Positions 13,001 through 25,534 of a stretch of 64,000 bases of DNA are shown one piece after another. Under the pieces are notes generated by a model that saw only the letters and a list, made by a program, of their open reading frames with translations, had not been told where the DNA came from and made no database searches. The stretch covers positions 570,802 to 634,801 of the forward strand of contig JH720333.1 in the NCBI GenBank assembly GCA_000231825.2. Reading direction: 5' to 3'. Both the position numbers and the translations under genes were made by a program. Position 1 is the stretch's first letter; every line of letters begins with the position of its first letter. Source of the DNA: Tetrahymena elliotti 4EA (lineage: Eukaryota > Ciliophora > Oligohymenophorea > Hymenostomatida > Tetrahymenidae).

Positions 13001-13953
13001 CAGAAGAAGCTTGTGAAGTCACTGGTATGGCTATTGAAATTTTAGTTGAATTATTCAAGACTCTTGGTCCTGCTTGCTTTGATAAAAACTTAGACGATAT
13101 CTCCAATGCCATCGTTAAGCTCTTAGAAAACGAAAGTGAAGATGACGAACTTGGTGATAATGACGATGAAGATGAAGAAGATGCTGATGGATATGTCATT
13201 GAAGCTCTTACTGACTTAATCCCCACTTTATGCAAACTCTGTGGTGATGCCTTCAATTTGAATTTCTAAAAGATCTATCCTTCCATGATGAAGTATCTTA
13301 ATCCCAAGAGAGATATCAGTGAAAACATCTACATGGTTGGTTGTTTCTCTGAAGTCATGAAATACACTCCTAATTTCCTCCTCTTCACCAGAGAAACTCT
13401 TATCCCCACCTTGTTAGAAAAGGCCTAATATGGTGATGATGAAATGAACAGAAACCTTGCTTTCTGTCTTGGTAATATAGTAGAAAAAGGTCTTAACCAT
13501 GTCCAAGAAGCTCTTCCTACTATTCTTAATATCTTAAAGAATATCTTTGAAACTTCTGTCGAATAAGCTACCAAGGATAATGCTGCTGCTGCCCTCTGCA
13601 GAGTTATGATGACTATTCCTGACTAATTCCCTCTTGATGCTGCTCTTGACTAGATTCTTTCTATTGCTCCTTTCTAAGGTGATGAAGCCGAGGAAAAGAC
13701 TGTCATTAGAACTCTTCTTTTCCTTGCTGAAAAATATCCTCAAGTTATTACTCCCAAGATTAACAAAGCTATTGCTCTATTTGTTGATGGTCTTGCTAAC
13801 CTCAAATTGTACAACATCAAGGATGAATTAAAGGGTAAAATCGTACTCCTCCTTAAGAACCTTGCCAACAACTCTGCTGAACACAAGGCTTAATTAGAAT
13901 AATTAGTATTTGCTAGCGAAGAAAAGGAAAAGCTTATCAAGATCTTATAATGA
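10065..13953 (+). CDS. Importin-beta family nuclear transport receptor (importin-4 / Kap123 type)
   Basis: Three exons: 10065-10542, 10745-11007, 11431-13953 (introns 202 and 423 bp), encoding 1,087 aa, the usual length for this family. The N-terminus has the importin-beta-type HEAT repeat LRHLAGILLKRNMIANF, and HEAT helices continue to the C-terminus (for example DKAQTLQQRIYGLQLLELVL, NDFMVKGLNHPAGEVRGAAI, RNLAFCLGNIVEKGLNHVQE). Two acidic inserts lie at about residues 638-660 and 815-835 (second: ESEDDELGDNDDEDEEDADG), typical of cargo/Ran-dependent loops in Kap123/importin-4. In that family the receptor carries ribosomal proteins and histones through nuclear pores under Ran control. Codon use is biased towards C-ending and GCT/GTT codons, a sign of high expression compared with neighbours. 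The exact orthologue (importin-4 versus importin-5) is inferred. Confidence 0.92.
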
Positions 13954-14223
13954 TTTCATTGAATAAACAAGATAAATTTGAGGTATAAATGCACCTCTGA
14001 TAAAATCTATAATTGAAAAAACCACAAAATCTTTTAAATAATAACAATTATTCTCATAAATTCTAATTATTTCTCTATATCTACCTAAAATTTAAAATAA
14101 ATCTAAATAATTAATTATACAATATCATCCTTAAATTTAGTATTTTAATGTAATCACATTCATATTCATACATGGTTGTTTCCATTATTATTTCAATTAG
14201 TTAACCTTCCAAATTCTTAAAAA
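13954..14223. other. Short spacer, convergent 3' ends
   Basis: Holds the 3' untranslated region of the importin gene. Nothing else is seen. Confidence 0.5.
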
Positions 14224-14838
14224 TCACTTTTCTTTCCTTGTTTTTCTTTATGCCGTCATTTATTTCTTTAAGTCTCTCTCTAATGGGCTTTACTTAAATC
14301 GAAATTAAAATTTTTGTTAAAGCTCAACATACTTTAACATTTTTAGATCAATAGATAATTTTTTATTTAGAAAGATATTTACAAGTATTAAATTGAAAAT
14401 ATTAAATTTCATTTATAAATTTCTAAAAATAAATTTTAATTAGCTTCTAGAAAAATAAAATTTTGAAGAATAAAAATTTGTTAAATATTATTATATTAGT
14501 TCAATAAAATAATTTGAATATTAAAACAAGTAAAAAGGTAGAATAAATATTTTTAAAGATATTTTCTTTGAAAGATGACAAAAAATTGTATTAAATGTTA
14601 AAAATTTATTTAAAAAATTTTTTAGATGCTATTTTAAAGTTTCCTTGGTTTGTTTCCTTTTCAATTAAATATTACTTTACTTAATTTTATAATTCACTTG
14701 ATTTTCCTCTAACTCATTTTCTAAGCTCGATTTTGCAAGTATTATCTCCTTAACCTGTTGCTAGATATTTACCAACAAATTTTTGTTTTAAGGACTTTAA
14801 TCAGTTCTAATCCATTTTTTACATTCTAAATTTTGCAT
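14224..14838 (-). CDS. Possible small coiled-coil gene, structure uncertain
   Basis: On the minus strand a TGA-free frame of about 205 codons runs from ATG at 14838 to TGA at 14224-14226. The two ends are coding-like: the start gives MQNLECKKWIRTDQSPQNKN then a helical stretch KEIILAKSSLENELEENQ, and the end gives SPLERDLKKQMTAQRKTRKE. The middle (about 14330-14640) is AT-only and probably contains one or more introns that I could not place uniquely. Product unknown, with helical, charged character. It would be divergent with the immunophilin gene at 15171. A chance open frame is possible. Confidence 0.35.
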
Positions 14839-15170
14839 GTTGACTAACAAAAATGGTTACCTAGCATATTGTTATTGTGTTGGAATGTATATTAGATGAG
14901 AATAAAATTTTTGCAGAAAAAAGATGAAAAAATTTGATAGAATAAATAAATAGTTATCTAGAAATTTGATCAGATTTAATCATTATAAAAAAAATCTTCT
15001 CGAAAGATATGAATATTATTTTTGATTATTGAAACTATGAACTTATATTTTACTTAAATGGGAGTGACTCAAATTTTTGAAATTAATAAAATAATTAAAT
15101 AAATTATTAGATATTTTTAAAGATAATTAGATAATTTTCAAATAAAATTTTCAGAGTATAAATAGAAAAA
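14839..15170. other. Spacer upstream of the immunophilin gene
   Basis: AT-rich spacer with no recognisable element; presumed promoter region of the gene at 15171. Confidence 0.5.
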
Positions 15171-16832
15171 ATGTCAGAAGAAATTATTAAAATTACAGAA
15201 GATGGTGGTATCACCAAGCAAATCCTTCAATAAGGTGAAGGAGATGAACATCCTCAAACTGGTTAAACTGTTGAAGGTAAATTTGAATTATTTTAGGAAA
15301 AAATTGAACTTTCTCATTGCTATTTTAATTAGAATCCTAAGTATTGTTTTTTAATTTATATTGAAAATGTAAAATAGTTTTATACACTGGCAAGCTTCTT
15401 GATGGTACTGTTTTTGATTCTAATACTAATAGAGAAGATCCTTTCTCTTTCTTTATTGGTTAAGGTTAGGTTATCAAAGGATGGGATTTAGGTAAATATT
15501 AAGCAATTGATTTTAGCTTAAAATATGATTAACACTAATTTAAACTAATTTTAAAGGTGTTGCAACTATGAAGAGAGGTGAAAAGGCTCTCCTTACTTGC
15601 ACTGCTCCTAATGCTTATGGTGAAACTGGAAGCCCACCCAGAATTCCTCCCAATGCTACTTTATAATTCGAAGTAGAGTTGCTTGATTTCCATGAAAGAA
15701 CAAAAACAAAATGGGATTACTCCACAGAAGAAAGAGTTGAACTGGCTAAGAAATTCAAGGATGAAGGTAATGAAGCTTTTAAAAAAGGTGACCTTGAAGA
15801 AGCTGATGTTTTGTATGATCAATGTATTGATTATGTTGATTTCGGTGAAGACGTCAATGGTTCTCTTGAACTTAAGTTCACTGCTTATCTTAACCAAGCA
15901 ACAGTAAAAATTATTGATTTGTTTATTATCAGATTCCTATTTTAAAAACAGTTTTCGAAGAACTTAAAAACTAATTCATTAAAATAATTAAATAGGTTTA
16001 CAACAAGTAAAAAAAATGGGATAAATCTATTAAAAACTGTACAATTGTAATTGAAAAGCAACCATAAAATGTTAAGGCTTACTTCAGAAGAGGTACTGCC
16101 AGAATGAATTATGGTTTATTAGAAGAAGCTAAGGCTGATTTCCAAAAAGCTTAAGAATTAGATCCTAAGAATGTTGAAATTATCAACTCTTTGAAAGTTC
16201 TTGCTTAAAAGCATAAAGAAGCTAATGAAAAGCAAAAGAAAATGTGGGGCGGTCTCTTTAAGAACAGTTATTATGATGACTAAAGAGGAAATATTGTTGA
16301 ATTCTCTGATCCTAATAATCCTATTGTTTTCTTTGATATCCAAATCGGAGAAGAAGAACCTCAAAGAGTAGAGTTTGAATTATTCAAAAATATTGCTCCT
16401 AAAACAGCTGAAAATTTCCGTGCCCTCTGTACAGGAGAAAAGGGTACTGGAGTTTCAGGTAAACCTCTTCATTACAAGGGTTCCATTTTCCATCGTCTCA
16501 TCAAAGACTTTATGATCTAAGGTGGTGACTTCACTAATTCCAATGGCACAGGTGGTGAATCTATTTATGGATCTAAATTCCCTGATGAAGGATTTAAGGC
16601 CAAGCACACCAAGAGAGGTTTACTCTCTATGGCAAATAGTGGTCCTAACACTAATGGAAGCTAATTCTTTATTACTTTCAAAAAAACAGAGTGGTTAGAT
16701 GGAAAGCATGTAGTTTTTGGTAGTATCACTAAAAATTTGGAATTCCTTGATAAACTTGAAAGCTCTGCATGTGATGGTGAAACACCTTCTCAAACTATTA
16801 AGGTTGTTGATTGTGGTGTTGTTAAAGCTTGA
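15171..16832 (+). CDS. Dual immunophilin: FKBP - TPR - cyclophilin fusion (FCBP type)
   Basis: Four exons, 15171-15276, 15378-15491, 15557-15903, 15996-16832, all in phase, giving 467 aa. Residues about 1-117 are an FKBP-type peptidyl-prolyl isomerase ([47 protein letters not shown]) with the drug-pocket Tyr, Asp, Trp, Tyr and Phe all present. Residues about 130-255 contain TPR helices ([40 protein letters not shown]). Residues about 297-467 are a full cyclophilin ([15 protein letters not shown] with the catalytic Arg, GSQFFITF, and [11 protein letters not shown] with the cyclosporin-binding Trp). Both isomerase sites therefore look active. Fusions of this order are known as FCBPs, for example in Toxoplasma. 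The TPR region probably docks Hsp90-like partners (inference). Cytosolic: no signal peptide. Confidence 0.95.
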
Positions 16833-18892
16833 ATTAATTAATATATTTAATTTTTGTAAGTAGCTAATAACTAATTAAATACTTTATAAATTTACATTTT
16901 GCAAAAAGATCTTAATTAATTTGTGGAAGCTTCATCCAAATTTCTTTAATTAAATATTCAAGAGCTATTCAAAATATTTAAACAATTTCATTAATTAAAG
17001 ATAATAATCAGTTAAAATATTTCAAATTAATCTACCCCTTGAAAAAATATGAAGAAAAATTTTAGTAGAATATATTAAAACAACATTTTAATTTTCTAAA
17101 CTAAAAATAAGTCAAAAATAAAAAGAAGAATGGTACTTAATTTTATTTTACTTATTTTTAGTAAAAAAAATTGAATACATCCTTCAAATAAAAACTGTTT
17201 TTAAGATCTCTAAACACCAAATTATATTGCAGAAAATAAACTATAAATTTATTTTACATTTTGGAAATTAGAAACTGAAACAAATAAAATAATTATTTTA
17301 GTCTTCATCCAAAATTTTATTTTTTAAAAAAGAAAAATTTTAATAAAAAATTTCATTTTGCTAAAATAAAAAATGAATAAGCAATAAAATATATTTTACC
17401 TTATATTCATTATATTTTTAATTTGAAAATACAATTCAAGATATAAAAATTTTTAGAGTCAAATTAAAAATTATAATAACTGAATACCTATGCTTTAACT
17501 TGTAAAAATTCTTAAATAATAATAATTTTGATAGTTTTAAAATAAATAATTAATAGATTTGACTTTTATTAGATAGAATTAAGAGAAAAAAAATGATATA
17601 ATTTATTGTATGGCAAATTAGTATTCAAATTTGTATCAAGTAAACATAATTTTAAAGAGAAGGTACTAGCAAATAAACTAAATGCTAAATCTATTTTTTT
17701 GAGGCATATTAATTAAATAGGAAAACAAATTTTCAGTAAATAATTAAATCATTTTTGCAAGAATAAAATAAATTTTAATATTTTTTAGTTTCTTTTATTT
17801 AATCAAAAAATTTAATGAAGTCATCAAAAATTTTGGTATATTGAAATTCTTTTATTAGAAGTTTGATTTAAGAGAAAATATTTAATATTAAATAAATGTA
17901 ATCTAAATTCACAAAATGAATCTTTTCAAAATTTCATCAAAATTAGTTAATAAAAACACTTTTTTTAGCTAATAATATTATGATAATTTAAAAGAAAGTT
18001 TAGCTATGATTTAATTTTATTTTAATAAAATTATGAGATAGTATAAATGTTCATAATTTTAGTATAAAATAGGAAATTATACACTTAATTTTATTAAAAA
18101 AAGTAAATATCAAAACACTTAAATTTATTATTATATTCATTCAGCTAATGATTGAAACATTACTCGTTTAGTGTAACCTGTAAAATACATCTAAATTTAT
18201 TTCTTAATTTTTATTCTCAATTTTTACTGTAAATTTTTTGACAATTATTAAAGAATTTAATTACTGCTTATCCTTAAAAACCTTTTAGATCTAAAAGTTT
18301 TAGAAGAACACCCTTTACTATTTGAATCATGTTACAAGATAAGATTTATAATTTGAGATTAGTTTTAGAAATAATTTATTAATTTACTTTCTCAACGATA
18401 TTATTAAATCAAATTGATCGATTTCATGAAAATAAACAAAAAACTATTAGCTTTTAATGTTTTTATAACACTGTAAACAAATAAATCATCCTTGAAGATG
18501 CTTCATCCTTTTTTTACAAATGAATAAATGAAATCTATCCCATTTTTGATTTTTATTTTGATCTGATTTTAATATAATAAACATTTGGGTATATTCAATG
18601 AAGCCATTAACTTTTTTTTAAATCTTTCTAAAGAAATTATTTTTATGAATAATATATGTGATTTTTGTAGAGCTATATTTTTATATTGTTACAATAAAGA
18701 TATAAGACACGAATAAAAACATTAATTTGAAAGAATTATATTTAATTTATAAGTTAAAATTGTTAATATGCTGATGATTTGAAGCTTTGCAATTCTTTAT
18801 ACATTTTTTGCTCATTAATTTTAGCTGATTTGTGTTGTATAGTAAAATGCCTATTTTAATTGCTAATACTCTTAAAAATGCTATGAATTTCT
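16833..18892. other. AT-rich intergenic DNA, convergent 3' ends
   Basis: Two kilobases of poly-A/T-rich spacer. A short frame near 18280-18340 looks faintly protein-like on both strands, but neither reaches 50 codons. Nothing supported. Confidence 0.5.
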
Positions 18893-19849
18893 TCAGTAGG
18901 GTTTGCTGGTATCAGCTGCATAGTTTACGACATCTGATCCAACTCTTCTTACTCTATTCTTAGCCTAATCTTGTTGAGCAGTGTGTTACTAATTATTAGC
19001 TTGGGTATTTGCAGTTGCATTGGTGGTAGTAGTATTAGTAGTAGAATTAGTACTAGTAGTTGCAGTAGTGTTTGCTTTTGTTTCAACCTATTTAACTGTA
19101 GTTTAATTTTATTCATCAATAACCTTTTATTCACTAGTTTCTTTGTAATAATAATCGGAAGTGTCAGCTACTGACCATTTGGGAGTATCTTCTACTTAAT
19201 AGTCGATTTCACATACCTTGAAGAACTTAGCACTCTTAGTTTGAACAGGAATCAAACTGGATTATTTCCATTTAATACGATTGTTAGGTTAGGCAGCAAA
19301 TTAACCATTATCGAGCTTGATAATATTGAAACTTTTGTGTTCATGAGGAATTTCAGACCAAGCAGTGTTAAGAACACCAGGATCAGAGTGAGTGTGATCA
19401 ATAGTGAAGAGATATTAACCAGGATAAGACTTACCGTTTTTCATAAGAACTTCACAACGGAGGGAAGCAATGTTAACCTTATTTACAACAGTGAAGTCAT
19501 AACTGAAACAATTCCACAATTAGAGGTGATCCAAAGGAAGCAAGTTATCGAAATCAACATCCTTTTTCCATAAGAAAGCAGAAATGGGAAGCTTGTCATA
19601 TAAGGCTCCGTATTCAGTGAAGAGAGTCTCAAATAAGAAAGCTCTGTCCTTCTTTGACTTAACAGTAATCCAGACACCTTCTTCTAATTCTCCGTGACCT
19701 TCTTCGAATTGAGTAACGTATTCCTTTCTAATAAAAACTTCAGTGGGAGGGACGTTGCCGACAAGGTAAGAGAAGTGATACTTCATAAATTGAGAAGTCA
19801 ATTTAGGGGTAGAAACCTTGTTAAAGGTGTTTGCGAGTAATTTAAACAT
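18893..19849 (-). CDS. Unrecognised 318-aa protein, candidate mitochondrial
   Basis: Single uninterrupted frame of 319 codons with TGA stop at 18893-18895. The N-terminus MFKLLANTFNKVSTPKLTSQ lacks acidic residues and is basic/hydroxylated, as expected of a mitochondrial presequence. A globular region follows, rich in aromatic residues (VWITVKSKKDRAFLFETLF, HTHSDPGVLNTAWSEIPHEH, LDNGQFAAQPNNRIKW). The last 80 residues are low-complexity Thr/Asn/Ala/Gln with a short basic end (KNRVRRVGSD). C-ending and GTC/CTT codons suggest strong expression. I do not recognise the fold; the LDNG-x5-PNNRIKW motif looks conserved enough to be searchable. Mitochondrial location is inferred only from the presequence. 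Confidence 0.82.
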
Positions 19850-22800
19850 ACTTGTTTTTCTGTATTTCCTAATAAATATATTTGTTTATTGTTTTAATTT
19901 ATTATAATTATGTTTTTGTTGGCTTTCCTGATTGGATATTTATAGTAAGAAAAGATATAATAAAGATTTTTATTTTTTTTTATTTTTCAATCTCCTATCT
20001 AATTAATAAAATCTGTTTCTGGTTTGCTATTAATATCTGTTGATATCTTACAATCATTAGTTAATTCTATTCAATGTATCAAAAATCAAACAAAAAACCA
20101 GAAGTGTTTATTTTAACTTTTATATCTGTTTTCGATTCTATTAAATAATAACACAAATTTTTTAGCTGATTTGTATTAATCTCTCAAAAGCTTTAGAAGA
20201 ATAACAAACAGCATCAGCTTGTATACAATAAAGACATTCAAGTATCTAAAATAAAGAACAAATTCTTAAATTCTTGTGAAGTTTATAAAATGTGCAAAAT
20301 AAACTTTTTATTTAATTTTATCCAGGTTTACATATAAAAAGTGAAATTAAAAAGGATTGGCTTTTTTTACCTAAAATGAAAATAATGTAAAAGAATTAAT
20401 TTAGTAATTATTGTATTAATGTTAATTAAAGGCAAAACAAGTAAATGTAATTTTAGGAAACCTTATAACTAAAAGAAATATAAGTTAATGTAAATTTAGA
20501 ATTATTTCTTTTATAATTTATTTTTCTTTGATTTTATTTTAGCTTCTTTTAAAAACATTTTTTATTGTAAAAATATTGTTAAATGGTGAGCTATGATAGT
20601 AAATTATTGTAAAATGCATTATAAAATACTAAATGATAGTATTTCATTACTTTCAATATTCTTTTATATTTCAATTTTAGATAATACTTTAAGCTTATAG
20701 CTTTATTCAACGAGACAAAATTTAACAAAAAATCTTTCTTACCAATTCCTCTTCGACCAATTAGAAAATTAAATTAATCATTTTATTTGCAAAAAGAAAA
20801 TCCATTAACGAAAAAAAAAAAATCTTAACATTACGATTACTTGTTTTTTAATGAGAAATTAGCTTTTCAATTTAGAAAAATTGATATTAGATACGCTATA
20901 ATAAATAAAATAAAATTTGAAACTATATGTCTCAATTTTTACTTGAGCTGACTCACTATTATTTATTTGTATATATAAGAAATTATTATGTACTTAATTC
21001 AAACGAAATTTTCTGGAATAAATATCAATGCAAGTTAATTATCTTTTATTATTTAAAAGTAAGCAAATTTCTAAATATTTTCATAATCAATAAATCTGTA
21101 CCATTACAAAAATACCTTTATTTTTAACTTACATCTAAATGGAATACCATATTTTATTTTTCATGTATTAATTAATTAAGGTTAAGAAATTATATTAAAT
21201 CAATCATTGCTAGTGGAAAAATTATATCAAGACAATTTAATTCAAATATTTGTATTTTTTTGTTACATATTTTAGTACAGTTTAAGGATACATTTTTATA
21301 GTAAAATTTAGTTTAGACTCTGAGCTAAAAATTAAAAAAAACTATTTCAAATAATTTAATTAGATTGTAACAAATTCCTTTTTCTTCATATTATTTATTT
21401 ATTAAATTAATTTTCTTAATTTTCATTTGATATTTTTGTGAAAATAGCTATTTATATTTAACAATCCTAACATTTAGCTTTCTTTAGTATTGATCAATGA
21501 ATTTCTTATTAAATTGACAATGAATCACTTCTTTTTTGTTTGATTTTTAAAGAAAGTATTGTAAAAGCTGATGAAACTTTTTTTTATATTACTTTGAAAT
21601 TGTAATTTTTTTCTTATATTAAAGTCATTCAAATAGATTACTCACTATAAATAAAATTTTTCCATTTAGAAGATTGATAGAATATTTGATATTTATATTT
21701 ATTAACTTTTATAATTTTATTAATTCAATTAATTTTGGTATTACTTTCTTATTTTATCTTTCATTTTTTGCAATAAAACATCATTTATTTATATTAAAGT
21801 TATAATATATTTATTATCTGTTATCAACTTACTTTAGGATTCCAAAATTAATTTGTGCTTTACTCAGTGTTTTAATTATTTAGGTTTTTTCATTTTTTTG
21901 TATTTAAGTATACTTTAGCTGTAAGATACAATCAAATAAGTACTTTAAAAAAGGAAATATTTATAATAGAGGTAAATATTGGCATTATAATTTACATATG
22001 AAATATAGAATTAATCATTTAAACATTATTTAATTAATATAAATTGCAATAATTTATGAAATTTTATAATCTAAAGAATAAAATCATATAATTATAATTT
22101 GATATTAATAACTTATTTAAATATATTTGTGTTAATGAAATTATCTCAATATTAATATTATTCAAGTATTTTTATCAAATTATTGTAGATATTACTTTAA
22201 AGATTTTATTGTTAAATCAAGAAGTAAAATGGAAATAATTAAAAGTTAAGAGTTGCTCCGATAAATCATTGTATTTTTTGAAAATTCTAAATAAATTTTG
22301 TTTTTTAGAAGATAAATTAATTTGATAAAAAGAAATTCATAAAATTTTTCAGTGAAAAAGATTCTATTTATTAATATTTTTAATTTAATATTTGTAATTC
22401 TTTTATTCATTCTCAATATCTTTACAAAAATATATTTAAATTTTCATAAAACATTTTTCTTAATGGATGGAAAATACTTTTTTAAAACTATAAAAATAAA
22501 TGAAATTATAAAATTTTAAAATACCTTATGGATATTGATATTACTTTAAAAATAATTAAAAAATTTTTCAAATTAAAAACTATTGATTGTTTTTTGAAAT
22601 TTTATCAATTAAAAGCCATCTAACTAAATAAGTAGAATTTATCATTTTTTATCTTTTTGTCAATTTTCTATTATTTTATGAAAAAAGATTAACTTATCTA
22701 TCAAATCCTAACAAGGCTATTTTTTGTAAGTAAAAATATCTTTTTATTTTAGCAATAATAAGAATTTTTCAAATTAAATCCACTATTTGCTTAAAATGTA

Positions 22801-23149
22801 GAAGCAGCTAGGAAATTAGATATCTAAAATTTAAAGGACCTAAATAATGTGCTAATAATTAATGAAATAATTTTTTGTTCATTTTAGTTGGATAAATTGA
22901 AAAAAATACAATTTTTATTAGAAAATTTTAAACTAAAATTTTTAGTAGTATAAAATAAATTTTAACCAATATTATGGTTTTAATCTTAATATTAAATAAT
23001 AACTAGTTTGCAAAATCTTCTAGGTTACGTCACAAATTATATCACTTAAGTTCATAAAAAAGAAGAAATTGAGATAGTTAGTTACGAGCTTATTTCTAAA
23101 AAAAATTAAAAAAAATTAATTAGGAAATAGAAATATTTATTAAAACAAA
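19850..23149. other. AT-rich intergenic desert
   Basis: About 3.3 kb with no supported gene. A TGA-free stretch near 20927-21127 translates to an Ile/Tyr/Phe-rich sequence with no charge pattern and is treated as chance. Confidence 0.5.
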
Positions 23150-23310
23150 GGAGGTCTTTTCCTTTATTATAATTATTATAAAAAAGCAGAAAGTTAGCTT
23201 GCAACATACTAATCAGTAGAAGCTACTTAGTTTGTTGCTAAACTGGTATAACTCAGTTTCATCCAAGGATAGTATAATTGTAGTACAATTTTCAACTCAC
23301 TTAAAATAAT
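23150..23310. repeat. Cluster of stacked inverted repeats upstream of the lipase gene
   Basis: Four inverted repeats sit in 160 bp: AAAGGA/TCCTTT near 23147-23175; a long hairpin at 23201-23238 pairing GCAACA with TGTTGC, ACTA with TAGT and AGTAG with CTACT around a three-base loop; ATCC-AA-GGAT near 23263; and the palindrome AATTGTA-G-TACAATT near 23279-23295. Such density is unusual for the surrounding spacer. It could be a structured 5' leader of the lipase gene or a small structured RNA; there is no obvious T-run terminator. Confidence 0.5.
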
Positions 23311-23346
23311 ATTTTATAATTATATAGGTCTTTGATAATATTTGAA

Positions 23347-25534
23347 ATGGTTTTTGGACTCATTGTTCATTTTATTGAAGTAATTACAAATGAAATTGTG
23401 GAAGATGTTTAGATAATCAAAGAAGTTTTAGCTTTTCACATAAATGAATTTGGCGAATATCGCTATTAACAAAAGCAAATGAAAAAAATTAAGTAGAAAA
23501 TAAATTAATGTGATAGCTATGAAGAATGGGTCAGCTACTCAATGCAACATGATAACTTGAAAGATATAACTTTATGGAAAAAAGATCCAACATCTTCAAA
23601 TTACAATTTCGAATATATATAGCATTTACGTGATTAGCTTAAGTCTGACAGGTAAAATAAAAATGTCCTTAAGATCATTCATACTTTAAGATCACATGCA
23701 TTCAGAAATATTGGAAACATCTTAGATCCTCTACTTTATAAAGAATGCTATAATGGAACTAAGGATTTGATAGAAGATTTCTAAAATGAAATAGATCTAT
23801 GTATTTAATACATTGCTTCCACTTCATAGTTGTCTGTTAGGAAAAAGATGGAGTTCTTCATAGAAATGAAGCATGCAGTAGGAAGAACTGCTCTTGTTTT
23901 AAGTGGTGGAGGACTTATGGGAATGTATCATGTTGGCGTGGTTAAAATTCTGTATGAATAAAAGTTGCTACCTAGAATCATTAGCGGTAGCTCAGCTGGT
24001 AGTATTATAGCAGCTTTTATTTGTACTAGAAAATATGAAGAGTTGCCTTAGCTTTTCTTGCCAGGTGGAATCAACTGGCAAGCATTTTAAAAAAGAGATC
24101 CTAAGTAAATTGATTAAGATGTTTTATGATAAATCAGAAATTTTCTACTGAATTTTAATTTGCTCTTTTTATAAAAACATTTAGTTAATTTATTTACATA
24201 TATTTTATAAAAATAGAGGGTAGATGATACGTAAACTGAAGAGATTTTTCAAAGAGGTAAATTGACTTTATTTTGATTTGGATTAGCTAGCCGATCAATA
24301 ATTCCTCAATATTTTTGATGGACTAAAAAATAAAACTATAAATCAAAACCTTAAATCAATCAACACTTTTTTAATTTGATAAATTGTTTAGGGAGTTCTA
24401 CTTGATGTAAAAGTTCTTTATGAATTTACAAGACAAAACATTGGAGATATCACATTTTAGGAAGCCTATGATAGAACTGGATTTATTCTTAATATAACAG
24501 TTACAGGACAAGGTACTCATGATAATGATAGAGTTTTGAATTATTTAAGTGCTCCTAATGTTATAATATGGTCAGCAGTTGGCTGTAGCTGTGGTATTCC
24601 ATATATTTATGGTCCTAGTGATCTTCTTTGCAAAAATGAGAAAGATGAAATAGTCCTCTATTTAGATAAAAAGAAAAAATTTGTTGATGGATCTATTGGA
24701 GCAGATCTTCCTATGCATCGTTTATCTGAATTCTTTAATGTTAATAGTTTTATAGTCAGCCAAACAAATCCATGGGTAGTACCATTTATGGATAGAGGTG
24801 AAAAGCATTCAATATTGTATCTTCCTTTTGTCAAGCTCTTCAACATCATTCGAAAACTCCTCAACTCTGAATTAAAACATAGAATCTAATAGCTTTCAGA
24901 TTTCGATCTTCTTCCAGGAGCATTAAGCAAATGGGTCAATATAGTTTTACAAGTAATTATTTTTCTTATTTTGAAAGAATCTGCTAATATTTGTTAAAAT
25001 AATATTCTTAACTTATATAAAAATAACTTTTATTTTATAATAATAATAAAGACTTATGTTGGTCATATTACAGTAGCACCTGTGCCAAGATGGAGTGACT
25101 ATGCTAATGTTTTAGAAGTTCCTAAATCTCATGATGATTTTGAACATTTTATGTAAGGAGGTGCTAGAAAAACCTTTTCAAAGATTCCATACATAAAAGC
25201 CTACACAAGATACGAAAATAGTTTAACAAGAGGCTATAATAAAATAAAATAACATTTAGCAGAGGACTCAGAAATTAATATACCTATTTAAGATCCTGAT
25301 GAATCATATGATAATGATAGTATTTTTATGGATGCTTTTGAAGAGGAAGAAGATATTAAAGATAAGAGAATTAGTTTAGGAAAAGGTAAATCTATCTACG
25401 AAGATTCTAAGAGAGTGAGAAATTACTCTTTTATCATTCCCAGAACAAAATCAAAAGAAGTTCTTGAAAAATTAAATAAAATAGGTGTAAAACCAGCCTT
25501 AATAAGAAAGAACTCATCTTCTTCAAAAGATTGA
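23347..25534 (+). CDS. Patatin-like triacylglycerol lipase (TGL3/4/5 - SDP1 type)
   Basis: Four exons, 23347-24104, 24217-24256, 24392-24952, 25052-25534, giving 613 aa. The N-terminus has a short hydrophobic stretch (VFGLIVHFIEVI) and then the helical region that precedes the lipase domain in yeast Tgl3/4/5 and plant SDP1 (DUF3336 type: SYEEWVSYSMQHDNLKDITL). The patatin core shows the oxyanion loop SGGGLMGMYHVGVV, the nucleophile motif GSSAG (Ser at about residue 212) and the Asp-Gly of the catalytic dyad in KFVDGSIGADLP (about residue 364). After the core comes RKLKRFFKEGVLLDVKVL and GDITFQEAYDRTGFIL, characteristic of this subfamily. The acidic/basic tail is probably disordered. Likely hydrolyses stored triacylglycerol at lipid droplets. 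An extra upstream exon cannot be excluded. Confidence 0.92.

Noticed and set aside
20927..21127. 66-codon plus-strand frame in the desert
   Set aside because: Ile/Tyr/Phe-rich with no charge pattern; of a length expected by chance when TGA is the only stop.
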